From Deinococcus depolymerans (GTDB lineage: Bacteria; Deinococcota; Deinococci; Deinococcales; Deinococcaceae), in assembly GCF_039522025.1 (NCBI RefSeq), contig NZ_BAAADB010000003.1:1-64000 (forward strand): a DNA stretch of 64,000 nt. The letters run 5' to 3'. The notes below the pieces were generated by a model that saw nothing but the letters and a program-made list of their open reading frames with translations, did no database searches and was not told where the DNA came from. A program made the position numbers and the translations under genes. Each line of letters begins with the position of its first letter. Positions within the stretch are counted from its first letter, which is position 1. Below, one piece after another: positions 44,858 through 53,956 of this stretch.

Positions 44858-44992
44858 TGCAGATTCCGTTTGTTTCGCCAACAATCCGCACCTTCACCGG
44901 ATTGCCGGCTCCACGCCCGGAACCCGTTTTTCTTCCACTCGCTTCGCTCGGATTGAATGGCTTACAAAGCCATTCAATCGGAGTCCGCATCA
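44855..44992. repeat. Dispersed TGA-element, full copy 12
   Basis: 138 bp from tcatgcagattccg to cggagtccgcatca, with TCA at both edges. The right TCA is the reverse complement of the plsY stop codon. It has a perfect GATTGAATGGCTT/AAGCCATTCAATC stem. Confidence 0.85.
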
Positions 44993-45586
44993 GCTGACCT
45001 TTTCACCGAAGCGGCGTTCGTTCCCGGCGTGCAGTTTGCGGATGTTCTCGCGGTGCTGCCACACGATCAGCGCGGCGAGCGCCGAGACGGTCACAGACAG
45101 CCACAGCGGGGCGCCCAGCAGGTACGCTGTGAACGCCCCGGTCAGCGCCCCCAGGATGCTGCCGGCCGACACGAAGCGCGTGAGCCACACGGTCGTGATG
45201 CCCATCAGGAAGAAACCCAGGCCCGCCACGGGCAGCAGTGCGCAGATCGTCCCGAAGGTGGTGGCCACGCCCTTGCCACCCCGGAAGCGCAGGAACGGAC
45301 TGAAATTGTGCCCGATCACGGCCGCCACGCCGCACGCCGCCTGCGCCGGCCCGTCCAGACCCAGCGCCCGCGCCAGCCAGATGGCCACGGCGCCCTTCAG
45401 GATGTCGAAGATCGCCACGACGATCGCCGGCCCCTTGCCCAGGGTCCGCAGGACGTTCGTGGAACCGCTGTTGCCGCTTCCCACCTTCAGGATGTCCACG
45501 CCGCGCGTCCGCGCCACCCAGGCCGCCGCCGGGATCGCCCCGACCACGTAAGAAATCAGCACCGCCAGCACGGCAAGAAAGGTCAC
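44990..45586 (-). CDS. plsY: Glycerol-3-phosphate acyltransferase PlsY
   Basis: A 198-aa membrane enzyme that transfers acyl groups from acyl-phosphate to glycerol-3-phosphate. Family motifs: [40 protein letters not shown] and [13 protein letters not shown]. Start GTG 45586. A TAGAAT -10 box (45598-45593 on the minus strand) lies 6 nt before it, so the transcript is probably leaderless. Confidence 0.93.
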   Translation of the reverse strand: MTFLAVLAVLISYVVGAIPAAAWVARTRGVDILKVGSGNSGSTNVLRTLGKGPAIVVAIFDILKGAVAIWLARALGLDGPAQAACGVAAVIGHNFSPFLRFRGGKGVATTFGTICALLPVAGLGFFLMGITTVWLTRFVSAGSILGALTGAFTAYLLGAPLWLSVTVSALAALIVWQHRENIRKLHAGNERRFGEKVS

Positions 45587-45656
45587 AGTTGCATTCTAGG
45601 ACATCCGCGTGCCGGGCATCCGTGCGGGCCGGACGGCACCCCGCCCACCCCCGGAT

Positions 45657-45782
<126 letters not shown>

Positions 45783-46086
45783 AAAGTCAGAAATAGAGCG
45801 TCGCAGTCGGCTGCAAGCCTGCTCGGCGCTATTTTCATCCCCTGACCTCCCAGTGAGCCGTATGTACGCTTAGGGCTCGGTGACAACGATATTATATACC
45901 CTCCACGACGGGCAAAAGCTCATTCTTGGGGGGTATTTGCACGGTCTCCAAAGGTGGATTTCTGCAAGTGAGTCAGCCAAAGCAGAGACGACCTGCGAGA
46001 CTGACTGAAGCCTTCCCGATAACGCTCTTGGCTCCTTACCCTTCCTGTCACTTCTGTGACCATCGTCTCCTGCGAGGACCAGACCT
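45783..46086 (+). other. Leader region of the restriction operon
   Basis: The first 60 nt resemble the region after the intact tRNA (gagcgtcgcagt, gcctgctcggcgct). An AT-rich stretch, gatattatataccc, near 45888-45901 could hold a -10 box. I see no gene here. Confidence 0.45.
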
Positions 46087-49000
46087 GTGTCTAACCCTTT
46101 CTTCGACCATCCCATTCTGAATTCCCCCTACGCGTACCCGCAGCGGCACTGGGAACTAGACAACGACGGACAACCCACTCAGAAGGTGAAGGAGCAGCGG
46201 AGACCCGCATCCTTCGTAACGCCGATTCCCAAGCCAAAGCTGCAGGGCAGGAAGAAAGCCAGCGCCGCCGCGCCCATGCTGGATTTAGTGGACGCCAAAG
46301 GGCTGAGCAGCACAGAGCAGAAGTACGACACCACTTCGTACATCAACGAAGTGCGCCGGGAAGTGGACAAGTGGCGCAGCATTCCAGACCCTTCGAAGTG
46401 GGGCGTTACGCCAGTCACACAGCGTCTTTTGCAGCACTGGCGCACGCATGAATTCACCCAACAACGCCCTTTCTTCTGTCAGATTGAAGCCGTTGAAACC
46501 GCTATCTGGCTGAGCGAAGTCGCACCGAACACAACGGACGGCAGGCGCATCCTGACTTACCTTGCCAGCGCGAACGAAGGTGCAAACCCTGGCCTGAACC
46601 GCATTGCTCTGAAACTGGCGACTGGCGCCGGGAAAACGCAGGTCATGGCGATGCTGATTGCGTGGCAGACCATCAACTCAGTGCGGCAACCCGGAAGCCG
46701 GAAATTCACCAAGGGTTTCCTGCTGGTCGCTCCTGGCCTGACCATCCGTGACCGTCTGCGCGTGCTTCTTCCCAACGACCCGGACAACTACTACCTGAAA
46801 CGCGAGATTGTTCCTGCAGACCTGATGCAGGACATGCAGCAAGCCCGAATCGTCATCACGAATTACCATGCCTTCCGACTGAGGGAAAAAATCGAACTGG
46901 CGAAAGTCAGCCGTGCCTTCCTGCAGGGCAGAGGCGAAGCCGTCTCGACCCTGGAAACGGAAGGACAGATGATTCAGCGCGTCATGGGTGACCTGATGGG
47001 CCTGAAAAATATTCTGGTCCTGAACGACGAAGCGCACCACTGCTACCGCGAAAAGCCCGTGCCTGAAACAGACGAGACGCTGAAAGGCGAGGAAAAAAAG
47101 GAAGCGCAGGAGAATAACGAAGCCGCGCGGCTCTGGATTAGCGGTCTGGAAGCCGTGAACCGGCAGTTGGGCCTGCAGCGCATCTTCGACCTGTCTGCCA
47201 CGCCCTTTTTCTTGGCAGGAAGCGGATACATCGAAGGCACCCTGTTCCCGTGGACAGTCAGTGACTTTTCCCTGATGGACGCCATTGAATGCGGAATCGT
47301 CAAGCTGCCGCGCGTGCCTGTGTCAGACAGCATTTCCAGCACTGAAGCTCCCATTTTCCGAGAGTTGTGGAAACACATTGGGAAGGACATGCCCAAAAAG
47401 GGAGCGAAAGCTGCAGGACAACTGGACCCTGAACGGCTGCCGCCCAAACTGCTGTCTGCCCTGGAAGCCCTTTACAGGCATTACGAGCAGACGCACGAGC
47501 AGTGGACGCAAGCGGGCATCAATATTCCGCCCTGCTTCATCGTCGTGTGCAACAACACCAGCACCTCAAAACTCGTTTACGAGTACATCAGCGGATACGA
47601 ACGAGAAAACAGCGATGGGCACAAGGTGGTCAAGAACGGACATCTGGCACTCTTCCGCAACTACGACGACAACAACGCACGCCTTGCCCTGCCGCGCACA
47701 CTGCTGATTGACAGTCAGCAACTTGAGTCCGGTGAAGCACTGGATGCCAACTTTAAGGAAGCGGCTGCAACCGAAATTGAAGTCTTCCGGCAGGCGGTGA
47801 GAGAGCGTACTGGCAACGCTCTGGCCGCTGATAAGCTCACGGATGAAGACCTGCTGCGTGAAGTCATGAACACAGTGGGGAAAGACGGTCACTTAGGCGC
47901 GGGCATTCGCTGCGTGGTCAGTGTCTCGATGCTCACGGAAGGCTGGGATGCGAACAACGTCACGCACGTTCTGGGTGTTCGGGCATTCGGGACACAACTG
48001 CTGTGTGAACAGGTCATCGGACGTGCCCTGAGACGCCAGAGCTACACGCTGAACGAAGAAGGCCTGTTCAATCCCGAGTACGCGGACGTACTGGGCATTC
48101 CCTTCGACTTCACCGCTAAGCCAGTTATTGCGCCCCCACAACAGCCCCGCGAGACCATTCACGTTCGTGCCGTTCTGGAACGTGAAGCACTGGAAATTCA
48201 ATTCCCGAGAGTTGAAGGCTACCGCGTCGAACTACCTCAAGAGCGCCTGAAAGCTGCCTTCACGCCAGAAAGCAAACTGGTCCTGAACGCCGATATGGTT
48301 GGCCCTGCCATTACCCAGAACTCCGGCATCATCGGGCAAGCCGTCAACCTGGACATCAAACACCTGGAAAACGTTCGCCTGACAACCGTCGCCTACCACC
48401 TGACTCAAAAACTGCTTGAGCAGTGGCGCGAGCCGAACGAACCGCCACCCCTACACCTCTTCGGGCAACTCAAGAAAATCACGGAAGAATGGCTGGCAAA
48501 TTACCTGCACTGTCAGCCTGGCACATTCCCAGCGCACCTGCTGTACACAATCCTGGCCGATGAAGCCTCCAACCGAATCATGACAGCCGTCACGCGCTAC
48601 CACACGCAAGACCAGCCAATCCGCGCCATTCTGGACGCCTACAACCCGATTGGCAGTACACGATTCGTCAACTTCACCACGTCAAAAACCCTGCGCTGGC
48701 AGACGGCGACGGACAAATGCCACGTCAACTGGGCGATTCTGGATAGTACCTGGGAAGGCAAATTCTGCCAAATCGTGGAAGAACACCCGCGTGTTCACGC
48801 CTATGTCAAAAATCAGAGCATGGGATTCAGCGTGCCGTACCTGAGCGGAAACAAAGTCTGCCAGTACATCCCGGACTTCATTGTCCGCATAAACGACGGC
48901 AACGGTGAGCATGACCTGCTGAACCTGATAGTCGAAATCAAAGGGCAGGAAGACGGTAATTCCGACGACAAGAAAGCCACGATGGAAACCTACTGGGTTC

Positions 49001-49158
49001 CCGGCGTGAATAACCTGCAGACTTTTGGACGCTGGGATTTCGTGCAACTGACCGACCTGTACAGCATGGAAGACGATTTCGGGCAGGCGACAGAAACCAC
49101 CATCAAGCGCGTGCTTGAGCAAGCCATTCAGGAACGAGTGAAGGGAGAGCGCCAGTGA
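46087..49158 (+). CDS. Type III-style restriction subunit (helicase-nuclease)
   Basis: A 1023-aa superfamily 2 helicase fused to a nuclease. Walker A is LATGAGKTQ (177-185), the DEAH box lies in LNDEAHHC (314-317) and motif III is DLSATPFF. Late helicase motifs are SMLTEGWDANNVTHVLG and CEQVIGRALRR. The C-terminus has a PD-(D/E)xK site: Asp930 in YIPDFIV and EIK at 950-952. It probably cuts DNA lacking the methylation set by the next gene. Start GTG 46087, after GAGGAC. It overlaps the methyltransferase by 4 nt, in the order res-mod, the reverse of most type III systems. Confidence 0.88.
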   Translation: MSNPFFDHPILNSPYAYPQRHWELDNDGQPTQKVKEQRRPASFVTPIPKPKLQGRKKASAAAPMLDLVDAKGLSSTEQKYDTTSYINEVRREVDKWRSIPDPSKWGVTPVTQRLLQHWRTHEFTQQRPFFCQIEAVETAIWLSEVAPNTTDGRRILTYLASANEGANPGLNRIALKLATGAGKTQVMAMLIAWQTINSVRQPGSRKFTKGFLLVAPGLTIRDRLRVLLPNDPDNYYLKREIVPADLMQDMQQARIVITNYHAFRLREKIELAKVSRAFLQGRGEAVSTLETEGQMIQRVMGDLMGLKNILVLNDEAHHCYREKPVPETDETLKGEEKKEAQENNEAARLWISGLEAVNRQLGLQRIFDLSATPFFLAGSGYIEGTLFPWTVSDFSLMDAIECGIVKLPRVPVSDSISSTEAPIFRELWKHIGKDMPKKGAKAAGQLDPERLPPKLLSALEALYRHYEQTHEQWTQAGINIPPCFIVVCNNTSTSKLVYEYISGYERENSDGHKVVKNGHLALFRNYDDNNARLALPRTLLIDSQQLESGEALDANFKEAAATEIEVFRQAVRERTGNALAADKLTDEDLLREVMNTVGKDGHLGAGIRCVVSVSMLTEGWDANNVTHVLGVRAFGTQLLCEQVIGRALRRQSYTLNEEGLFNPEYADVLGIPFDFTAKPVIAPPQQPRETIHVRAVLEREALEIQFPRVEGYRVELPQERLKAAFTPESKLVLNADMVGPAITQNSGIIGQAVNLDIKHLENVRLTTVAYHLTQKLLEQWREPNEPPPLHLFGQLKKITEEWLANYLHCQPGTFPAHLLYTILADEASNRIMTAVTRYHTQDQPIRAILDAYNPIGSTRFVNFTTSKTLRWQTATDKCHVNWAILDSTWEGKFCQIVEEHPRVHAYVKNQSMGFSVPYLSGNKVCQYIPDFIVRINDGNGEHDLLNLIVEIKGQEDGNSDDKKATMETYWVPGVNNLQTFGRWDFVQLTDLYSMEDDFGQATETTIKRVLEQAIQERVKGERQ

Positions 49159-52112
49159 CCCGCAAAAGTACCCCTAAGACTGTCGAGACCATCAACCATG
49201 ACGACACGCGCAAGAATATTCCCACGGCAGAGATGCAGAGTGTAGCTGAGAAAGGCAATCCTACGCCTATAACCCTGAAATACAACCGCAACACCGACCT
49301 TGACCCCCAATTGATGTGGCGTGGCAAAGACCAGCAAGACCTGCAACCACTGACTGTGCAAGCGTCACCCCTGTACATTCAGGAAAAGATTCACCCCCGT
49401 GCTCTGGTCAACGATTTGATTAGGCAGACGCAGGAGCGAACGGAACAAATGCCTGCTTTCATGCCGGACCTTTTCAGCGACTTCAACGGCGTACCGGAAG
49501 GAGCGAAAGCCGAGTTTTATCAGCATGAACAGCACTGGTCGAATCGCATGATTCTGGGCGACAGTCTGCAAGTTATGGCAAGTCTTTCGGAGCGTGAAGG
49601 CCTACGCGGTAAAGTGCAGTGTATCTATTTCGACCCGCCTTATGGAATTAAATTCAATAGTAATTTCCAGTGGTCAACGTCTAGTAGGGATGTGAAAGAC
49701 GGAAATGCTACTCATATCACGCGTGAACCTGAGCAAGTTAAAGCCTTTCGGGATACTTGGCGTGACGGTATAAACAGCTACTTAAGTTATGTTCGCGATA
49801 GATTGATTGTTGGCCGTGAACTCCTTAATGAAAGCGGAAGTATATTCATACAAATAGGCGATGAAAACGTCCATAGAGTTAGATGCTTGCTGGATGAAGT
49901 CTTTGGTGAAGAGAACTTTGTTTCCCTAATTGCATATCAAAAAACTACTGGGGCAACGGCAGATAATATGCCTGGAACGCTGGATTATATTTTATGGTTT
50001 GCAAAAAACAAAGAATATCTTAAGTTTAGGCCTATAATACGACTTAAAAAGCCGGGAGAAGATGGAGCGACGAAATATAAGAAAATTATATTCCCTGATG
50101 GCCTTAGGGGTCAGGCTGGCGAATACGGTTCTTCGGGTTTTGAGCGCGGCGGCATGATTGGAAAACTTTACACGGATGGTGATTTGACTAGCCAAAGTAT
50201 GGGCCGGGATAAAGGGGAGGGTGCTGCATCTTGGTTCAATGTGCTATTTGAAGGAAAAAAATACACACCTTCTCTTCAATCTAGATGGAAAACTAATGAA
50301 TCTGGAATGAAACGGCTTGCGGCTGCACAGCGCATCGAGAGCGCAAAAACTACAATCAGATATGTTCGTCATTTTGATGATTTTCCTGCTACACAAATAA
50401 ACAACCTATGGAGGGATATTGGTGGTATTCAAAGCCGTTCTGACCCAAAAGTCTACGTTGTGCAAACTGCGACAAGTGCCATTGAGCGTTGCATTTTAAT
50501 GACTACCGACCCCGGCGATATTGTTATTGACCCGACATGTGGTTCTGGTACGACAGCCTATGTTGCTGAACAATGGGGTCGGCGTTGGATGACTGTAGAC
50601 ACTTCTCGCGTAGCTCTGGCGTTGGCTCGTGCGCGTCTAATGGGTGCGCGATACCCTTACTATTTGCTCGCAGATAGTCAAGAAGGTCAGGTGAAGGAAG
50701 CCGAAATTACTCATTCGGTGGTCAAGGTTTCCTCAAATCGTAAAAATATTCGGCAGGGATTTGTTTATGAACGAGTTCCGCACATCACACTTAAATCAAT
50801 TACTAATAACGCTGAAATTGATGTGATTTGGGAGAAATGGCAAACTGAACTTGAATCGCTTAGGGCTGAGCTGGTCGCCTTGCGAGCGAAAAACATGGAA
50901 GAGTGGGAAATCCCGCGTGAAGCGGCGGACGCCTGGGAAGAGGCTGCTGTGCGTCTGCATGGGCGAATTTTGGCGGCGAAAGAGAACCAGAAAATCACTA
51001 ACAAGACCGCGCAAGACTTGTCTGCGCTAAACGCTCTGTTGAAACGCTCCTACACACTGGAAAACCTACCGCAACAGCCTGCGGACTCCTGGCCTGCAGA
51101 CCATGCTGCTGTACTGGCGAAATGGTGGGAGAAGCGGATTGCCCGGCAGAAGGAAATAGACTCCTCGATAGCGGCGAAAGCGGATTCTGAATTCCTGTAT
51201 GACCGCCCTTACGTGGACAGCAAGAAAGTGCGTGTGGCTGGTCCGTTTACCGTTGAAAGCCTGTCGCCTCACCGGATGCTGGCGCTGGACGCGAACGGAG
51301 ACCTGAAAGACCCGGCCAGTGAGCCGGAGGTTCAGGCGATTCAGTCATTCACGGACATGATTCTGGAACAGCTTAAAACGGCTGGTGTGCAACAGGTGGA
51401 CAAAGCAGCGCGGATTTCGTTCGACACGCTGAAGCCCTGGCCTGGGAAATATGTCCATGCAGAAGGGCGTTACGAGGAAGACGAGGGGCAACAGCGCCGC
51501 GCCGCTATTTGCATTGGGCCGGAATTTGGCACCATGCAGCGTAAAGACATCGTGCTGGCCGCACGGGAAGCGGCAGATGCCGACTTCGATATTCTGATTG
51601 TCTGTGCCTTCAATTTCGAAGCGCACGCCACAGAATTCAACAGCCTGGGAAATATGCCGGTTCTGAAGGCTCGCATGAATGCTGATTTGCACATGGGCGG
51701 TGACCTGAAACCGACAGGAGCAGGAAACCTGTTCGTGGTCTTCGGAGAGCCGGACATTGAGATTCAGGACGTGCCGGGCAAGCAGATTCGCGTGAAGGTG
51801 AACGGCGTGGACGTGTTCGACCCCGCGAAAGGTGAAGTGCGGAGTGACGATGTGGACGGTATCGCCTGCTGGTTCATTGACACGAACTACGATTCGGAGA
51901 GTTTCTTCGTGCGTCAGGCGTATTTCCTGGGTGCGAATGACCCCTATGGGGCGTTGAAGACGACTCTGAAAGCGGAGATTGACGAGCAGGCGTGGGAGAC
52001 GCTGAACAGCGATATTAGTCAGCCGTTCGACAAACCCCAGACGGGGCATATTGCGGTGAAGGTCATCAACCACCTGGGCGACGAGGTGATGAAGGTGTTT
52101 AGCGTCTCCTGA
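49155..52112 (+). CDS. Beta-class DNA methyltransferase of the restriction system
   Basis: A 985-aa adenine-N6 or cytosine-N4 methyltransferase. Catalytic motif IV is FDPPYG (159-164); the AdoMet motif DPTCGSGTTAYVAEQWGRRW starts near 459. The order IV then I makes it beta class, with the target-recognition region between (165-458). About 500 further residues follow motif I, including a helical part and a folded C-terminal domain, which is long for a Mod subunit. The DNA from about 49.65 to 50.85 kb is far more AT-rich than the rest, as if the recognition region had been exchanged. It protects host DNA from the upstream nuclease. Confidence 0.88.
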   Translation: MTRKSTPKTVETINHDDTRKNIPTAEMQSVAEKGNPTPITLKYNRNTDLDPQLMWRGKDQQDLQPLTVQASPLYIQEKIHPRALVNDLIRQTQERTEQMPAFMPDLFSDFNGVPEGAKAEFYQHEQHWSNRMILGDSLQVMASLSEREGLRGKVQCIYFDPPYGIKFNSNFQWSTSSRDVKDGNATHITREPEQVKAFRDTWRDGINSYLSYVRDRLIVGRELLNESGSIFIQIGDENVHRVRCLLDEVFGEENFVSLIAYQKTTGATADNMPGTLDYILWFAKNKEYLKFRPIIRLKKPGEDGATKYKKIIFPDGLRGQAGEYGSSGFERGGMIGKLYTDGDLTSQSMGRDKGEGAASWFNVLFEGKKYTPSLQSRWKTNESGMKRLAAAQRIESAKTTIRYVRHFDDFPATQINNLWRDIGGIQSRSDPKVYVVQTATSAIERCILMTTDPGDIVIDPTCGSGTTAYVAEQWGRRWMTVDTSRVALALARARLMGARYPYYLLADSQEGQVKEAEITHSVVKVSSNRKNIRQGFVYERVPHITLKSITNNAEIDVIWEKWQTELESLRAELVALRAKNMEEWEIPREAADAWEEAAVRLHGRILAAKENQKITNKTAQDLSALNALLKRSYTLENLPQQPADSWPADHAAVLAKWWEKRIARQKEIDSSIAAKADSEFLYDRPYVDSKKVRVAGPFTVESLSPHRMLALDANGDLKDPASEPEVQAIQSFTDMILEQLKTAGVQQVDKAARISFDTLKPWPGKYVHAEGRYEEDEGQQRRAAICIGPEFGTMQRKDIVLAAREAADADFDILIVCAFNFEAHATEFNSLGNMPVLKARMNADLHMGGDLKPTGAGNLFVVFGEPDIEIQDVPGKQIRVKVNGVDVFDPAKGEVRSDDVDGIACWFIDTNYDSESFFVRQAYFLGANDPYGALKTTLKAEIDEQAWETLNSDISQPFDKPQTGHIAVKVINHLGDEVMKVFSVS

Positions 52113-52414
52113 AATCCTGTTGCTGCACCTTGGGTCAGCTAATTGGAGGCGCAGAGTGTGAGCTGGGAATCCTCGTGTGGGAAGTTCGTTGCAAGTTCCC
52201 AGAGGCATTTTCTCGATGTAATTTTCAATAGTGTCTAATTCTGCGGATTATTCTTGCGGAACTATAGATAAATATTATTAGGGAGCCTATTTGGTTCCCT
52301 AATTCTATATTGTATGTTTGATTGTAGATTTATCTATGTGTGTAATCTGATTCATAGTTGATTTCGTGTCTATGTAGTAGCGTTGTGATTATTGATTAGG
52401 AGTGTTGATAGTAG
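52113..52414 (+). other. AT-rich leader before the polymerase-like gene
   Basis: About 300 bp without a gene, strongly AT-rich from 52210 onward. It holds a hairpin (52277-52303) and an AGGAG near 52399, about 12 nt before the next ATG. It could hold a promoter and possibly a structured RNA. Confidence 0.5.
52277..52303 (+). terminator. Hairpin in the AT-rich leader
   Basis: ATTAGGGAGCC pairs with GGTTCCCTAAT with one mismatch and a 5-nt loop. It lies 165 nt after the methyltransferase stop. No U run follows, so it may be a terminator or part of an RNA structure. Confidence 0.5.
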
Positions 52415-53812
52415 ATGTATTTGTCTAGCCAAGTTGGTTTGGAAGTTCGTAAATTGATGAATCGAATAGCACCTGATAAGTTAAGTCTTGGATTTCTTGA
52501 TTATATTCTATTTAATCCTTGGTTTGATAAGGATGACGAAGAGAGGATAATTTGCTCCGCAGAGATTCTTCACGCTCTGGATAAAACTTCGCACCTCATT
52601 AAAAATCACCGCAGTGAAGTGGGGGCTCGTTTGGAACACTTTCAAGCGGTCCTTGCGCCTGATGTTCTTCTGAAAATTCATCCCGGTCATTCGGTTCAGC
52701 GCAGGGCAACGACTGTCACGGCTGAATTCGGGGCAAATGTTCTCCGAATTCGAGAGCTGCATCAGGAGCACATTCGCTCCGGTCAGCCCACTGTGGATGT
52801 CCTGACTGGTCGCGCCATCACACAGCGGCAGCGGCAGGCGCTCCGTAACGAATATCGAGAACTGGGAGCGCAAGCGGTAGCAGAGGCAAGAGAAATTCGT
52901 CATCCGCTGGCCGATGAACTTGATTACCTGAACTCACAACCGCCGAACTACTTTTCTCGCCTGGAAACTAATTTCCCTGAAGTCGAACGAAGAATCCGTC
53001 AGCTCCCGCCGAAGAGCATGGAAACTAATTTCCGTATTCTCCAACGCCTCCGCATTCATCCACAACCGCTCTATAAGGCCGCGCTGGGCAGTCCGCGACT
53101 GTACACCATCGGCTTCGGCCTGCAGAACATGAGTAAATCCGTTCGTGCGGTCCTGATGCCCGATTGCGTGTCGTTGGACCTGGAAGCCGCTCAGTTCGCC
53201 GTTGTCGCCGCCGTGTGGGGTATTCCGAGCATTCAGGAAGCCTTGCAGACGGGTTCAGCCTGGGAAGTCATCATGGGAGAAATCCATAGTCATTTTCCCC
53301 ACATCAAAAAGTCGCAGGTGAAAAGCGTGCTCTACCCTCTGATTTTCGGCATGCCGAAGCATTCGCTGGCGCAGAGAATTCAGCATGAAACGCGTATCAC
53401 GGCTGAGGAATTCTTCAACGCGTCCGTCACCATGCAAACCCTGCTATCAGCTCGGGAGACTCGCATGGACCTCATTCGGAAAAATGGGGGAATCGTGGAC
53501 GCGACAGGTCGAACCCACTCGCTGCAGGAGCGGCAGGAGCGGGAAGATACACGTCAGGATAGAGCTATTCGCTCACTGCTGGCCTATGAGGCGCAATCTT
53601 ACGAAGTCGAGCTGATGCGCCCGCTGCTGAACTTCATCCGCGAAAACGCTCGCTACCTGAAACTTAATCTGTTTATTCATGACGGTGTGTACGTGCAATT
53701 CACTGCAGAGGCAGACGAGCAGCGCCGAGAACGACTGCTTGTATCAATGCAGAACGCTGTGCAATCTGCCGCACAAAAACTGGGCGTAGTGACGCGCCTG
53801 ACCCAAGAATAG
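52415..53812 (+). CDS. Free-standing family-A DNA polymerase-like protein
   Basis: A 465-aa protein. Residues 220-465 follow the Pol I palm/fingers plan. The approach is GLQNMSKSVRAVLMPDCVSL (235-254), as in the LQN-to-motif-A stretch of Pol I. Motif A is LDLEAAQFAV, with Asp255. Motif B is KSQVKSVLYPLIFGM, with Lys303 and Phe311 at the K+8 aromatic position. YEAQS carries Gln394. Motif C is LFIHDGVYVQF, with Asp423 but Gly in place of the usual Glu. Both catalytic Asp are kept, so activity is plausible. There is no 3'-5' or 5'-3' exonuclease domain; residues 1-215 are helical, with no family I recognise. The first 150 bp are AT-rich, like the leader. Superfamily-A polymerases carried by transposons and viruses are known; this may be one. 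Role unknown. Confidence 0.75.
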   Translation: MYLSSQVGLEVRKLMNRIAPDKLSLGFLDYILFNPWFDKDDEERIICSAEILHALDKTSHLIKNHRSEVGARLEHFQAVLAPDVLLKIHPGHSVQRRATTVTAEFGANVLRIRELHQEHIRSGQPTVDVLTGRAITQRQRQALRNEYRELGAQAVAEAREIRHPLADELDYLNSQPPNYFSRLETNFPEVERRIRQLPPKSMETNFRILQRLRIHPQPLYKAALGSPRLYTIGFGLQNMSKSVRAVLMPDCVSLDLEAAQFAVVAAVWGIPSIQEALQTGSAWEVIMGEIHSHFPHIKKSQVKSVLYPLIFGMPKHSLAQRIQHETRITAEEFFNASVTMQTLLSARETRMDLIRKNGGIVDATGRTHSLQERQEREDTRQDRAIRSLLAYEAQSYEVELMRPLLNFIRENARYLKLNLFIHDGVYVQFTAEADEQRRERLLVSMQNAVQSAAQKLGVVTRLTQE

Positions 53813-53894
53813 GTGGAAAAGATAAACTCGGCAGTGGCCCTGAAGAAGGCATTTTCGCGTGATACAGCATGGAATCTTCCGCGTTTCTAGACGA

Positions 53895-53928
53895 CAAGAA
53901 AAGCCGCCCGACATCATCGCGGGCGGCT
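53895..53928 (-). terminator. Terminator of the integrase gene
   Basis: AGCCGCCCG (53902-53910) pairs with CGGGCGGCT (53920-53928). On the minus strand TTTTCTT follows. It may also stop the convergent polymerase transcript. Confidence 0.8.
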
Positions 53929-53956
53929 CACTAGGGACTATCTATTCAGGAACAGC

